A stretch of 64,000 bases of DNA from Myxococcales bacterium (lineage in GTDB: Bacteria > Myxococcota_A > Polyangia > Haliangiales > Haliangiaceae), in the NCBI GenBank assembly GCA_016706545.1, contig JADJJK010000013.1:1-64000 (forward strand). Direction: 5' to 3'. Below, one piece after another: positions 53,019 through 61,752 of the stretch; the stretch's first letter is position 1; each line of letters starts with the position of its first letter. The notes under the pieces are model-generated. The model worked only from the letters and a program-made list of their open reading frames with translations. It was not told the origin of the DNA and did no database searches. Both the position numbers and the translations under genes were made by a program.

Positions 53019-55166
53019 TCAGCTCGCGGGCTTGGAGGCCAAGGTCAGCGCGATCATCAAGCCCACCGCGACCACCACCACGATCAGCACGAGCAAGATC
53101 ACCCATCGGTACTTGAACGCCGACGGCGGCTCTGGCTCAACAGAGGCGCCATGCGGCAGCGGCGACATCGCGCCCGAGGGATCCGCGCGCTGCCCCGACG
53201 AGCCAACCAACGAGCCAACCAACGAACCAGCCGACGAGACGGTCGACGAGCCGAACGACGAACCGTACGACGAGCCAGCCGACGACCCGCTGTCTGCCCT
53301 GGGCAACGGCGCCATCACGGAAGACTGCACCCGGACTAGCCCATCCTCGGACAGCGACCGCGGCGCCGTCGGCTCCGTCGGCACTGGCGAAGGCCCGGTG
53401 GCGTTGGTGACCAACGCCGCCATCTGCGTCGCGCCCGAGAGGCCCGACGACGACAGCGGCGCCATCGCGCTCGGAACCGACGGCGTCATGGTGCGCGGCG
53501 GCACCAGCGGGATCGACAGCGGCCCCGACATCATCGCGCTGGGCCCGGAGCGCCCCGCTCCCAGCGCCGGCACCGCCGCACGAGAGGTGGGGAGCTGCAG
53601 CGGGGTGGGCTGCCCGTGTGGAGCCGGCGCCCCAAACAGCTCCGCTGGCGAACGGCGAGCCGCAGCCGACATGGAGCCGCTGTGGGGCGAACGCACCACA
53701 GCCTCAGGCACCCCCGACTCGGGGTTGGAGGGACCGCTCTGCCCCAGAGGGGGCGGGGTCGACGGAGAGAGCGGTCGCCGCTCCATGGTCTGCGGGCGCA
53801 AGGGCGGCGGCGTGGTGGGGCCTGCGCGACGCGACGCCGGCAGCCCCGCGGAGCTGGAGGCCGCGGAGGTCTGCGACCGTGACGGCGGCGGGGTCGTCGG
53901 CGTGTGGACACGACCGCCCGAGACCGAGGGCGCGGAAGACACGGAGGGCGTCCGGGTGCGCACCACCGCCTGAGAGTTGCCCGCGCTCGAAGATGGCGAA
54001 GCGCTGCGCGCGCTCGGCGCGCCGGGGACGTTGGGCGCGGTCGGGGCGTGGGCGCGCCCGGCCCGGGCCAGCGCCCCCGCGCTGCCGTTATGCAGCGTCG
54101 GCAGGTCGTCGCTATCGAACTCCTCGCCATCGTTGACGCTGGTGCTGACGCTCGCGCTCGCGTCCGGCGACGACGACAGGGCCCGCCGCGAGTCCGCCGG
54201 CAGCGTCTCCCAGGGCTCCCTCGGCTCGCCAAAGAGCTGCACCATGAACCGCGCCATCGCTGTGTTGGTGCAGGTCAGCTTGGCGCGCTGGGTGAATGCA
54301 TCAAGCGCCTCGATCAGATCCTGCGCGGTCGCGTACCGGATGTCAGGATCGCTCGCCAGCGTCTTTAGAATGATCGCCTCGAGCTCCGGTGGGTACGAGG
54401 GCACCAGAGAAGACGGCAGCACCAGCTCGCTGCCGACGATGCGCTTCATCGTGTCGAAGTCGTCGCGGCCCTTGAACGCGCGGCGCTGGGTGGTCAGCTC
54501 GTAGAGCACGATGCCGAGCGCGAAGATGTCGCTGCGTCGGTCGATGGCCTTGCCCTTGCACTGCTCGGGCGACATGTAGCCGTACTTGCCCTTGATGGTG
54601 GAGCCGACGGTCTGGGTGTACCGCTCCTCGGCCTTGGCGATGCCAAAGTCGAGGACCTTCACGGACCCGTCGTAGCCCACCATGATGTTCGCCGGAGACA
54701 CGTCGCGGTGAACGATGTTGAGCGCCTGGCCGGTCTTGCCCTTGCGCTCATGCGCGTGGTGGAGCCCTGCGGCGGCGCTGCTGACGATGAGCAGCGCGCA
54801 CTCCATCGGGATCTGAATCCCCTGCCGGATGCTGGTCTCCAGGATGGCGCGGCAGTTCTCGCCATGGACGTACTCCATGGCCATGAAGTAGGCGCCGTCT
54901 GCCTGGTCGATCTCGTAAACCTGAGCGATGTTCTGATGGTTGAGCGTCGCCGCCAGCTTCGCTTCATCCAGGAACATGTTGATGAAGCGGCGATCATTGG
55001 CGCGATTGGCCAAGATCGTCTTGAGCACCACGTGGCGCTCGAAGTCAGCCATCCCACCCATGCGGGCAAGGTAAATCTGCGCCATACCGCCCGTCGCTAG
55101 GTGCCGAATCACCTGGTATCGGCCGATTTGCGGGGGATCTGAGTCAGGCCCCGTCGAGCGCACCAT
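53019..55166 (-). CDS. Tail-anchored Ser/Thr protein kinase with long Ser/Pro-rich spacer
   Basis: About 715 residues. N-terminal kinase domain (about 14-280): ATGGMAQIYLARM, Lys in VVLKTILA, HRDVSPAN, LDFGIAKAE and MSPEQCKG. Then about 380 residues of low-complexity Ser/Thr/Pro/Ala sequence with repeated TPPP elements (TTPPPSRSQ, TTPPPLRPQ, STPPPLGQS) and GSSxGSSxGS strings. The protein ends in a single membrane helix (about 687-710, WVILLVLIVVVVAVGLMIAL) and a few polar residues, so it is probably tail-anchored with everything cytoplasmic. ATG 55166 chosen over TTG 55199, which overlaps the next gene. TPPP motifs may be autophosphorylation or FHA docking sites (inference). Confidence 0.92.
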   Translation of the reverse strand: MVRSTGPDSDPPQIGRYQVIRHLATGGMAQIYLARMGGMADFERHVVLKTILANRANDRRFINMFLDEAKLAATLNHQNIAQVYEIDQADGAYFMAMEYVHGENCRAILETSIRQGIQIPMECALLIVSSAAAGLHHAHERKGKTGQALNIVHRDVSPANIMVGYDGSVKVLDFGIAKAEERYTQTVGSTIKGKYGYMSPEQCKGKAIDRRSDIFALGIVLYELTTQRRAFKGRDDFDTMKRIVGSELVLPSSLVPSYPPELEAIILKTLASDPDIRYATAQDLIEALDAFTQRAKLTCTNTAMARFMVQLFGEPREPWETLPADSRRALSSSPDASASVSTSVNDGEEFDSDDLPTLHNGSAGALARAGRAHAPTAPNVPGAPSARSASPSSSAGNSQAVVRTRTPSVSSAPSVSGGRVHTPTTPPPSRSQTSAASSSAGLPASRRAGPTTPPPLRPQTMERRPLSPSTPPPLGQSGPSNPESGVPEAVVRSPHSGSMSAAARRSPAELFGAPAPHGQPTPLQLPTSRAAVPALGAGRSGPSAMMSGPLSIPLVPPRTMTPSVPSAMAPLSSSGLSGATQMAALVTNATGPSPVPTEPTAPRSLSEDGLVRVQSSVMAPLPRADSGSSAGSSYGSSFGSSTVSSAGSLVGSLVGSSGQRADPSGAMSPLPHGASVEPEPPSAFKYRWVILLVLIVVVVAVGLMIALTLASKPAS

Positions 55167-55195
55167 GGCAGCATCGACTGCACATGGGCATGCTG

Positions 55196-56110
55196 TCAAG
55201 GAGACTTCACCTCTGCCTCCTCGGCTGCCTGCCGAGAGACCAGGCGCAGGACCTTGGTCACCTCCTCTTCACTCATCAGCAAGCTTACGCCCACCACCGG
55301 ACCTGTAGTCTTCGCTTCAAATGATTCCGCCATTGAATCGAAGCCTTGCGAAGCCAGGAGCTGCTTGACGGCACCGATCTGGCCAACCAGCAGGGTCGAG
55401 ATCTCGGCGGCGGCGGCCTCGGAGTCGGTGCCGGCGCGGAGCTCCACCGCCACGCCCTTGTTGGTGGCTGCCCACACGCCCATCCACGACAGCTTGAGCC
55501 CCGCCGGCAGCGCCTCTTTGATCGCGGCGCCGGTGATCACCATCCAGGCATCCCCTCTGGGATCGAGGCCCGCGAGCCCTGACCGCAGCGACGTCGCGCG
55601 CCGCGACGTCCTGGCGCTCACGCGCTTTCTCAGGATCGTCGCGACCACGTCGTCCAGCATCGACGTCGAGCACACGATCAGCCGCTTGTCGACGACGAGC
55701 GACGCCAGGCTCTTGGCGGCGTCGACGCGCACGGCGACCCCGCGATGCAGCGTGACCGGGTTGTGGTGAAAGATGGTCTGCAGCCCGCTCAGCCTGCCCT
55801 CGAACACCGCCACGAACCGCTCCGTGGCCTGCCCCCCCGAGTAGCTCCCGGCCACCAGCAAGGTGTCGAGGTCCTTGGCCAGGTCAAACTTGGCGTCGCG
55901 CAGGGTCTGCCAGATGTCCTTCGCCTCCACCTTCAAGATCTCCAGCGACCGGCGAAACAGCGGCGTCGAGCGCGCCCCGGAGATGTCGAGCGACATCACC
56001 ATCTCCACGTCGTCAGGCACGTACTTGAGCAGCGAGGTCCCGCGGCCGGCCTGGGCCGGCGCCGCCCAAAGCGCCACTAGCAAGACCACCGCGACTCGCA
56101 AACTTGGCAT
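55196..56110 (-). CDS. Exported protein of unknown function
   Basis: 304 residues. A signal peptide (VAVVLLVALWAAPAQA) with an AQA-type cleavage site precedes a mature domain with no recognised motif. Segments such as LLKYVPDDVEMVMSLDISG and STPLFRRSLEILKVEAKD resemble DUF3352-like proteins, which begin with a 'PADT..vv.lD' segment, but the match is weak. It lies 29 bp upstream of the kinase start on the same strand, so the two may be co-transcribed. A much longer open frame on this strand runs through the PrsW repeat region and is not coding. ATG 56110 is the first plausible start before the signal peptide. Confidence 0.75.
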   Translation of the reverse strand: MPSLRVAVVLLVALWAAPAQAGRGTSLLKYVPDDVEMVMSLDISGARSTPLFRRSLEILKVEAKDIWQTLRDAKFDLAKDLDTLLVAGSYSGGQATERFVAVFEGRLSGLQTIFHHNPVTLHRGVAVRVDAAKSLASLVVDKRLIVCSTSMLDDVVATILRKRVSARTSRRATSLRSGLAGLDPRGDAWMVITGAAIKEALPAGLKLSWMGVWAATNKGVAVELRAGTDSEAAAAEISTLLVGQIGAVKQLLASQGFDSMAESFEAKTTGPVVGVSLLMSEEEVTKVLRLVSRQAAEEAEVKSP

Positions 56111-56203
56111 GATGGCAAGGATGCAAGCCGTGCCGCGCCAGCGCAACCGGAATCCCTTGCCCGTCTCGTCGCCATGTTGCGCGGTCGACGTCAGAGGGCG
56201 GCG

Positions 56204-57670
56204 GTGAACGCAAACCTCGCCTTGACCGGGGTGATCCCCGGCATCGTGGCCATGTGGTACGTGGACCGGCTCGACGCCAAGCGCCCTGAGCCGGCGCGGC
56301 TGCGACGCTGGGTGGCTGTGCTCGGCGCGCTCTCCGTGATCCCGGCGGTCATGCTCGGGTCGCTGCTGGAGAGCACGGTGGGCGAGCGCATCGGCCCGGC
56401 CTTCACCTACAACGGCGCGTTCTACCGGGCGTTCATGCTGGCGGCCATCGTCGAGGAGGCCTGCAAGATCGCGGTCGTGTACTGGCTGGTGTGGCGACGG
56501 CCAGAGTTTGACGAGCGCATGGACGGCATCGTCTACGCGACGCGCGCCGGGCTTGGCTTTGCCATGGTCGAGAACTTCTTCTATCTGCTCAACGAGCAAG
56601 CCGTGGACTCGTTCGTCACCACGTGGATCTTGCGCGCCATCCTGGCGGTGCCCGGACACGCCATGTGGACGGGGATGATCGGCGCGCTGGCCGCGCGTCG
56701 GCGCTTCGATGGCAAGGGCATCGGCCTCCTGGGCGGCTTCTTTCTCGCCGTGCTGTTTCACGGGGCCTATGACGCCTGCATCTTTCTGGGCACGCCGCTG
56801 ACCATGGAAGGCCAGGGCGCGCTGGCCACCGTGCTGCTCGGCGGCCCGCTCTTGCTCACCGTGGCGGCGGCCTTGCTGATGCGGCGCCTGTCGAAGGCCG
56901 CGGCGCATCTCGACGACCAGGACGCCGTCATCCGCGAGCGCGCGGCGCAACACGCGGCGCCGACCTGGCCCCAGGCCGTCGCCGCCATGCCTGCGCACTC
57001 GCCGTACGGCCCCCCGCAGCAGCACCAGTATCCTCCATATCCGCCCGCTCCGCCTCCCGGCGCCGCGCCCTCGCCGTACGCACAACCGCAGCACCAGTAT
57101 CCGCCAGCCCCACCGCAGCACCAGCCCTATCCGCCCGCGGCGGCGCCCTCGCCGTACGCGCAACAGCCGCAGCACCAGTATCCGCCCGCGGCTTCGCCCT
57201 CGCCGTACGCACAACAGCCCCAGCACCAGTATCCGCCAGCCCCGCCTGCGGCGCCCTCGCCGTACGCTCCGCCCCAGCACCACACCCCGGCGCAACAGCC
57301 GCAGCACCAGTATCCGCCAGACCCACCTGCGGCGCCCTCGCCGTACGCACCACCGCAGCACCAGTATCCGCCAGCCCCACCGGCGGCGCCCTCGCCGTAC
57401 GCTCCGCCCCAGCACCAGTATCCGCCAGCCCCACCTGCGGCGCCCTCGCCGTACGCTCCGCCCCAGCACCAGTATCCGCCCGCCCCACCTGCGGCGCCCT
57501 CGCCGTACGCTCCACCGCCGCAGCCCTCTCCTTATCGGCCCTCGCCGCCCCCGGGCGCCGCGCCCTACCCGCCAGCGCCGCCCCCACCAGCGGCGCCCTC
57601 GCCCTACGCCCCGCCAGCGCCCTGGCCACCACCGGGCCGCGGCCCCAGCTCCGACGGCTCAAAGCCATGA
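56204..57670 (+). CDS. PrsW-like intramembrane metalloprotease with proline-rich repeat tail
   Basis: About 488 residues. The N-terminal 240 form a multi-pass membrane domain with PrsW signatures: EExxK as VEEACKI (about 83), DGIVYATRAGLGFAMVENFFY, VPGHAMWTGMIGAL and AVLFHGAYDA, whose Glu and His residues are the proposed metal site. PrsW-type proteases cleave anti-sigma factors at site 1. The remaining 230 residues are Pro/Tyr/Gln/Ala repeats, the central three copies being an exact-length 18-residue unit HQYPPAPPAAPSPYAPPQ (54-bp DNA repeat). GTG 56204 preferred; GTG/ATG at 56174 is possible. Its stop overlaps the zinc-ribbon ATG (ATGA). Confidence 0.87.
   Translation: MNANLALTGVIPGIVAMWYVDRLDAKRPEPARLRRWVAVLGALSVIPAVMLGSLLESTVGERIGPAFTYNGAFYRAFMLAAIVEEACKIAVVYWLVWRRPEFDERMDGIVYATRAGLGFAMVENFFYLLNEQAVDSFVTTWILRAILAVPGHAMWTGMIGALAARRRFDGKGIGLLGGFFLAVLFHGAYDACIFLGTPLTMEGQGALATVLLGGPLLLTVAAALLMRRLSKAAAHLDDQDAVIRERAAQHAAPTWPQAVAAMPAHSPYGPPQQHQYPPYPPAPPPGAAPSPYAQPQHQYPPAPPQHQPYPPAAAPSPYAQQPQHQYPPAASPSPYAQQPQHQYPPAPPAAPSPYAPPQHHTPAQQPQHQYPPDPPAAPSPYAPPQHQYPPAPPAAPSPYAPPQHQYPPAPPAAPSPYAPPQHQYPPAPPAAPSPYAPPPQPSPYRPSPPPGAAPYPPAPPPPAAPSPYAPPAPWPPPGRGPSSDGSKP
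57336..57530. repeat. 54-bp coding tandem repeat in the PrsW tail
   Basis: At least three near-exact 54-bp units (each beginning CACCAGTATCCGCC) are in tandem, with more diverged copies upstream from about 57020. Differences between copies are mostly synonymous. Confidence 0.85.
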
Positions 57671-57888
57671 CAGCGCCCTCGCCCGGCGGCGCCCCCCAGG
57701 GCGCTGGCTCGTGCCAGCACCTGGCCAGGCACGAGGGGCTCTGTCCCGACTGCGGCGCTTGCGATCATGACGTGATCCTCAACGGCGCGTGCCTGGCGTG
57801 CGGCACCACCGACCTCGATCCGCTCGCGATGTCGCCCAAGAAGCTCTCTCCGAGCCTGGTCCCAGTGGCCCGGCTGCTGCGACGCTAG
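57667..57888 (+). CDS. Small zinc-ribbon protein
   Basis: 73 residues. Cysteine pairs CPDCGAC and CLACG, with an additional Cys/His (CQHLARHEGLC) before them, suggest one zinc ribbon. The C-terminus is basic (VARLLRR). ATG 57667 overlaps the PrsW stop by 4 bp (ATGA), so it is translationally coupled and probably functions with the protease. Family not recognised. Confidence 0.7.
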   Translation: MTAPSPGGAPQGAGSCQHLARHEGLCPDCGACDHDVILNGACLACGTTDLDPLAMSPKKLSPSLVPVARLLRR

Positions 57889-57900
57889 GAGACCCTGGGG

Positions 57901-58084
57901 CTAGCACTACTGCGTCAGTCCACCATCGGCTGCGACCGTCGCGGCGCGGGCACCTCGCGACGTACGCCCGGTGCTCGCTCCTCGTGTGGAACCACCACAC
58001 TCGTCGCTGCGCTCCGGGCGTGCGCCGCGATCTGCCTCCCGCCGCTTGGTCTCGCTCGACGTTGCACTGACGCAGGAGTGCTAG
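57901..58084. mobile_element. 184-bp palindromic MITE-like element
   Basis: Terminal 19-bp inverted repeats CTAGCACTACTGCGTCAGT (57901-57919) and ACTGACGCAGGAGTGCTAG (58066-58084) match at 18 of 19 positions. The outer 71 bp of each arm can be paired without gaps at about 70% identity. The centre is GTGTGG-AACCA-CCACAC (57984-58000), so the whole element can fold into one long hairpin. No ORF inside. It lies between the convergent zinc-ribbon and kamA genes, and its right-end CTAG supplies the kamA TAG stop. No target duplication beyond CTAG is clear. Confidence 0.65.
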
Positions 58085-59349
58085 AACAGCCCAGCCTCGG
58101 CGGAGCCCTCGCGGTCGTCGTCCGCTGGGTGCCCCGCGAAGTACACGTCATCGTAGGGCACCGTGCAGTCGCGCAGCCGCGGCTGCGGATACTCCACCAC
58201 CGCGCCGCGGTAGGTGCGCACGAGCAAGCGCTCCGCCGTGTGCTCGACGATGTAGCTGGGCATGATCGGCACCTTGCCGCCGCCGCCGGGCGCATCCAGC
58301 ACGAGCTGGGGCACCGCCATGCCCGTCATCCATCCGCGCATGCCCTGCCACAGCTCCATGGCGGTCTCCACTGGCACGCGCAGGTGGTCGGTGCCCAGCA
58401 CCGTGTCGCCCTGGAACAGGTAGTACGGCCGAACGCGCGTGCGCAGCAGGCCTCGCATCAGCGCGCGCAGGCTGCGCACCGACGAGTTGACCCCGCGTAG
58501 CAGGACCGCCTGGTTGCCAACCGGGATCCCGGCGTCGACCAGGCGCTGACACGCCGCCGATGACTGCTCCGTCAACTCCTTGGCGTGGTTGAAGTGCGTG
58601 TTGACGAACACCGGGTGATGGCGCCGCAGCATGGCGCACAGCTCGTCGTCGATGCGCATGGGGCACACCACCGGCAATCGCGTCCCGAAGCGGATGGTCT
58701 CGACATGCGCGATGGCGCGTAGCCTGGTGAGCAGCTCATCGAGCCGGGCCGTGGAGAGCAGGAGCGGGTCTCCGCCGGAGATCAGCACATCGCGGATCCG
58801 CGGGGTCCGCCTGATGTACTCGAGCCCTGCGTCCAGCTCCGCGTGCGTTGGCGGGTCGTCGCCCCCCACCAGCCGGCGACGGTTGCAGTGCCGGCAGTAG
58901 ATGCCGCAGCGATCCACCACCAAGAGGAGCACGCGATCGGGGTACTTGTGGACGATGGTCGGGACGGGACGATGCGAGTCCTCGCCCAGCGGATCCGCGA
59001 GCTCCTCGGCGCGGACCTCAGCCTCCGCCATGCGCGGGATGGCCTGCATCCGCACCGGGCAGCTATCTCGATCTGGATCCATCAGGCTCGCGTAGTACGG
59101 CGTCACGCCGACCCGAAAGAGGTGGCTGCTGCCGGCCAGGCCGGCGCGCTCGTCGTCCGACAAGTGAACGAAGCGCGCGAGCTCGTCCGCGGTGGTCATC
59201 ATGTGGCGGAGCTGCCAGCGCCAGTTCAGCCACTGCGCGGTGTCCATGTCGGCGCGGCCAGGCGACGCCTCGGCGGGCGTCTTCTCTGCTGGCGCTGGCG
59301 CGCGGCCAGCGCCGAGCACAGCGAGGCCCGGGACGTGTCGAGAGAGCAT
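58081..59349 (-). CDS. kamA: Lysine 2,3-aminomutase family radical SAM enzyme
   Basis: 422 residues, near the 416 of clostridial KamA. Radical SAM cluster motif CGIYCRHC (about 146), GGDPLLL, and the PLP-binding Lys in LDAPGGGGK (about 358) whose preceding Asp and the Asp in YYLFQGD match the lysine-binding pair of KamA. The enzyme interconverts L-lysine and L-beta-lysine with SAM, PLP and a 4Fe-4S cluster. E. coli EpmB-type enzymes are shorter and would lack the C-terminal region here. ATG 59349 follows a TGCGGTA heptamer by 9 nt. The stop codon is formed by the end of the adjacent palindromic element. No beta-lysine acetyltransferase (AblB) gene is next to it. Confidence 0.9.
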   Translation of the reverse strand: MLSRHVPGLAVLGAGRAPAPAEKTPAEASPGRADMDTAQWLNWRWQLRHMMTTADELARFVHLSDDERAGLAGSSHLFRVGVTPYYASLMDPDRDSCPVRMQAIPRMAEAEVRAEELADPLGEDSHRPVPTIVHKYPDRVLLLVVDRCGIYCRHCNRRRLVGGDDPPTHAELDAGLEYIRRTPRIRDVLISGGDPLLLSTARLDELLTRLRAIAHVETIRFGTRLPVVCPMRIDDELCAMLRRHHPVFVNTHFNHAKELTEQSSAACQRLVDAGIPVGNQAVLLRGVNSSVRSLRALMRGLLRTRVRPYYLFQGDTVLGTDHLRVPVETAMELWQGMRGWMTGMAVPQLVLDAPGGGGKVPIMPSYIVEHTAERLLVRTYRGAVVEYPQPRLRDCTVPYDDVYFAGHPADDDREGSAEAGLF

Positions 59350-59354
59350 CGGGT

Positions 59355-59365
59355 CAGTTACCGCA
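59355..59365 (-). promoter_or_regulatory. TGCGGTA box with -10-like TAACTG before kamA
   Basis: TGCGGTAACTG on the minus strand (59365-59355) ends 5 nt before ATG 59349; heptamer-to-ATG gap is 9 nt. Confidence 0.42.
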
Positions 59366-59401
59366 ACCCGCACGCCATGGCAAGCTGACGGCCCCGCGCT
59401 G

Positions 59402-59980
59402 TCACGAACCAGGCGACGAGCCACCAGGCGACTCCGACGCCGCCCACAGCGCCCGGCCGCGCGCGAGCACCGGCAAGAGCCCCTCGGTCAGCGGAAGGGC
59501 TCCCAGCTCCTCGATGGTAAAGAACCGGGCCTGCCTGGCGTCACTGCCGGCGCGCAGCACGCCGCCGCGCTGCCGCGCCAGGTAGTCGAGGATCACGTAG
59601 TGGTAGGCGCCGGGAGCCGCGCCGGAAGCCGCGCCGGGAGCCCAGCTGGAGCAACGCTCCACCACCGCCACCAGCTCTCCAACCTCGACCACCAGCCCCG
59701 TCTCCTCCTCGATCTCGCGCCGCACCGCCGCCTCCAGCGCCTCGCCGAACTCGAGGCGTCCCCCTGGCACCGTCCACAGCCCGGCCCCAGGCGCGTGGGC
59801 TCGCTCGATCAACAGCACCCGGCCGGTGTCATCAAAGACCAGCGCGGCCACCGCGATCTTGGGCGCGAGCGCTGCTCCCGGTGCCGGCGCGACTGCCCCC
59901 CGTGCCGGCGCGGCTGCCCCCGGTTCCGGCGCGGCTGCCCCCGGTTCCGACGACTCCGACGACGCAGGATCTCGGGTCAC
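59402..59980 (-). CDS. NUDIX hydrolase
   Basis: 192 residues. The NUDIX box is intact: GRLEFGEALEAAVRREIEEETG, split here as GRLEFGEALEAAV followed by RREIEEETGLVV, with REIxEExG supplying the metal-binding glutamates. The core begins PKIAVAALVFDDTGRVLLIERA and ends at about residue 170. The N-terminal 40 residues are PEPGAAA-type repeats, encoded by 21-bp DNA units (59878-59945). Substrate unknown; ADP-ribose or (d)NTP-like compounds are typical. GTG 59980 lies 7 bp after the nth stop, in a likely nth-nudix operon, which would fit nucleotide-pool or DNA repair roles. Confidence 0.9.
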   Translation of the reverse strand: MTRDPASSESSEPGAAAPEPGAAAPARGAVAPAPGAALAPKIAVAALVFDDTGRVLLIERAHAPGAGLWTVPGGRLEFGEALEAAVRREIEEETGLVVEVGELVAVVERCSSWAPGAASGAAPGAYHYVILDYLARQRGGVLRAGSDARQARFFTIEELGALPLTEGLLPVLARGRALWAASESPGGSSPGS

Positions 59981-59987
59981 GGCCAGC

Positions 59988-60770
59988 CTATCCCGCGGCG
60001 GTCCCGTGCGCCGGCAACTCCGCCGCTGGGCACAGCGCGGCCAGCGCGCAGGTCTCGCACGCCGGCTTCTTGGCGAAGCACACTCGACGACCATGCCAGA
60101 TCAGCCGATTGGGAAAGCTCACCCACTCGCTGCGCGGCAGCAGCGCCTGCAAGTCGAGCTCGATCTTCACCGGGTCGGTCTCGCTGGTGAGGCCCAGCCG
60201 CGCAGCCAGCCTGGTGACGTGCGTGTCGACGACCACGCCCTCTGCCTTCCCGAAGGCGGTGCCCAGCACCACGTTGGCGGTCTTGCGGGCCACCCCAGGC
60301 AGCGCCACCAGCTCCGCCATGGTGCTGGGGATCTGTCCGCCATGGCGCTCCACCACCGCGCGCGCCATCCCCAGCAGGTGCTTGGCCTTCATACGGAAAA
60401 AGCCCGTGGAGTGAATCAGCGTCTCGAGCTCCGCCGGCTCGGCGGCGGCCAGCGCGGTGGCGTCTGGAAAGCGGGCAAACAGCGTCGGCGTCACCGTGTT
60501 GATGAGCTTGTCCGTGGACTGCGCGGCCAGGATCGTGGCCACCAGGAGTTGATACGGATTCTGATGATCCAGCTCGCAGGTGGCCTCGGGCCACTGCTCG
60601 GCGAGCGCCTTGGCGAGCGCGGTCGGGTCAGGCGGCGTCGCGCTGGCGCGTGCCGCCGGCGCAGCGGCACTCGCGCGTGCCGCCGGCTTCGCGGCGCGCG
60701 AGCGTTGCGCCGGCTGCGCGGAGCGCGCGCGCGGAGGCTGAGCTGTGCTATTCCGTGTTCGAGCACCCAT
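59988..60770 (-). CDS. nth: Endonuclease III (DNA glycosylase/AP lyase)
   Basis: 260 residues. Helix-hairpin-helix LPGVARKTANVVLGTAFG with the catalytic Lys, then VVDTHVTRLAARLGL with the catalytic Asp, and a C-terminal 4Fe-4S loop with spacing C-x6-C-x2-C-x5-C (CFAKKPACETCALAALC). It removes oxidised pyrimidines and cuts AP sites. E. coli Nth has 211 residues; the extra part is a 45-residue Ala/Arg/Pro-rich N-terminal tail. ATG 60770 is the only ATG close to the domain. Its first base pairs within the ATG of the divergent lipoprotein gene (CATG palindrome), so both genes' promoters would lie in each other's coding region if both starts are right. Confidence 0.94.
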   Translation of the reverse strand: MGARTRNSTAQPPRARSAQPAQRSRAAKPAARASAAAPAARASATPPDPTALAKALAEQWPEATCELDHQNPYQLLVATILAAQSTDKLINTVTPTLFARFPDATALAAAEPAELETLIHSTGFFRMKAKHLLGMARAVVERHGGQIPSTMAELVALPGVARKTANVVLGTAFGKAEGVVVDTHVTRLAARLGLTSETDPVKIELDLQALLPRSEWVSFPNRLIWHGRRVCFAKKPACETCALAALCPAAELPAHGTAAG

Positions 60771-61752
60771 GTCCGGTCGCGCCCAACCTATCATTTCTCT
60801 CGCCTCCCCGCTGCGCTGGCTGCGGGGGCAGATCTCGGTCACCTCGATGATCGGGATCCTCTTGTGCCCGGCGCTCCTCGCCGGCTGTCTCTCCAAGAAG
60901 GACATCGAAGAGGCCAAGGTCTCGAGCTACGACACCGAGTTCGCCGTGGTGTTCGACGCCACCGCGCAGGCGGTGCGTGAGCCGTACCCAAACCTCACCG
61001 AGACTCCACAGAAGGGGCTCATCGCCACCTCGTGGCACCAGGTCTATCTCGCGGGGGACGCAACCGATCCACACGGCGCGCAGGCGGCCTCGCGCGCCAC
61101 CGGCGGCAGCGCCATGCCAGCGCCCGGGCTCCCCGGCGACACCGCGCTCAAGCGCTACTTCATCCGCTTCGACGTCAACGTTTCTGGTGGGCGGCCCTGG
61201 CGCATCCGGCTGACCGGCCGCGCTGCGCAGTGGGACGCTGGCAACGCGGTGCCCACCGAGCTTCGCGGCGCGGCCCGGCCCCCGTGGCTCGAGAACCGCA
61301 CGGATGCCTTGCTGGTCGCCATCCACCGCCGCCTCAAGAAGTTCGCGGTCAACACAGGCCCCGCTCAGACCACGGCCGCGCCGGCCGATGACGGCCCGCG
61401 CTCGGATCCCAAGACCTTCGCGGGCGTCCCGCCCGACGCCGCGTCGCAGCTCGCCGGCCTGCGCGACGAGATCTTGCGCCGCGACTGGCCGCGGCTGCGC
61501 AGCCGCTTCGCGGCCGACGTGGTGTGGAGCCTCGGCGCCGAACCCGGGCTCGACGCAGCGCTGGCGCTGTGGCAGGCGGATCCGTCTGCGCTCGATGAGA
61601 TGCAGAAGGCCCTCGACGCCGGCTGCGCGCTGGCCGACACCACCGTCGTCTGCCCCAAGGCCGCCGTCGCCGCCAGCTTCGACGGCTACCGCCTCCACCT
61701 CGCGCAGCGCCAGGGCGGGTGGAAGGTCGTCTCGTTCGTCCAGGGGCTGTGA
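60769..61752 (+). CDS. Lipoprotein of unknown function
   Basis: 327 residues. A lipobox LAGC at Cys40 follows a hydrophobic segment (MIGILLCPALLAGC); the arginines of LRWLRGQ just upstream make a normal n-region, which supports ATG 60769 rather than the internal ATG 60847. TATTCC (60750-60755) with a preceding TGTGC is a possible -10. The mature part contains YFIRFDVNVSGGRPWRIRL and a C-terminal domain (LRSRFAADVVWSLGAE to WKVVSFVQGL) that looks like a SnoaL/NTF2-like fold. Family not recognised. The stop overlaps the queG GTG (GTGA), so the two are coupled. Confidence 0.75.
   Translation: MSGRAQPIISLASPLRWLRGQISVTSMIGILLCPALLAGCLSKKDIEEAKVSSYDTEFAVVFDATAQAVREPYPNLTETPQKGLIATSWHQVYLAGDATDPHGAQAASRATGGSAMPAPGLPGDTALKRYFIRFDVNVSGGRPWRIRLTGRAAQWDAGNAVPTELRGAARPPWLENRTDALLVAIHRRLKKFAVNTGPAQTTAAPADDGPRSDPKTFAGVPPDAASQLAGLRDEILRRDWPRLRSRFAADVVWSLGAEPGLDAALALWQADPSALDEMQKALDAGCALADTTVVCPKAAVAASFDGYRLHLAQRQGGWKVVSFVQGL

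Noticed and set aside
55196..57469. 757-codon minus-strand frame through the PrsW repeats
   Set aside because: The upstream two thirds are Arg/Gly/Val-repetitive antisense of the Pro-rich tail; only the part from 56110, with its signal peptide, is gene-like.
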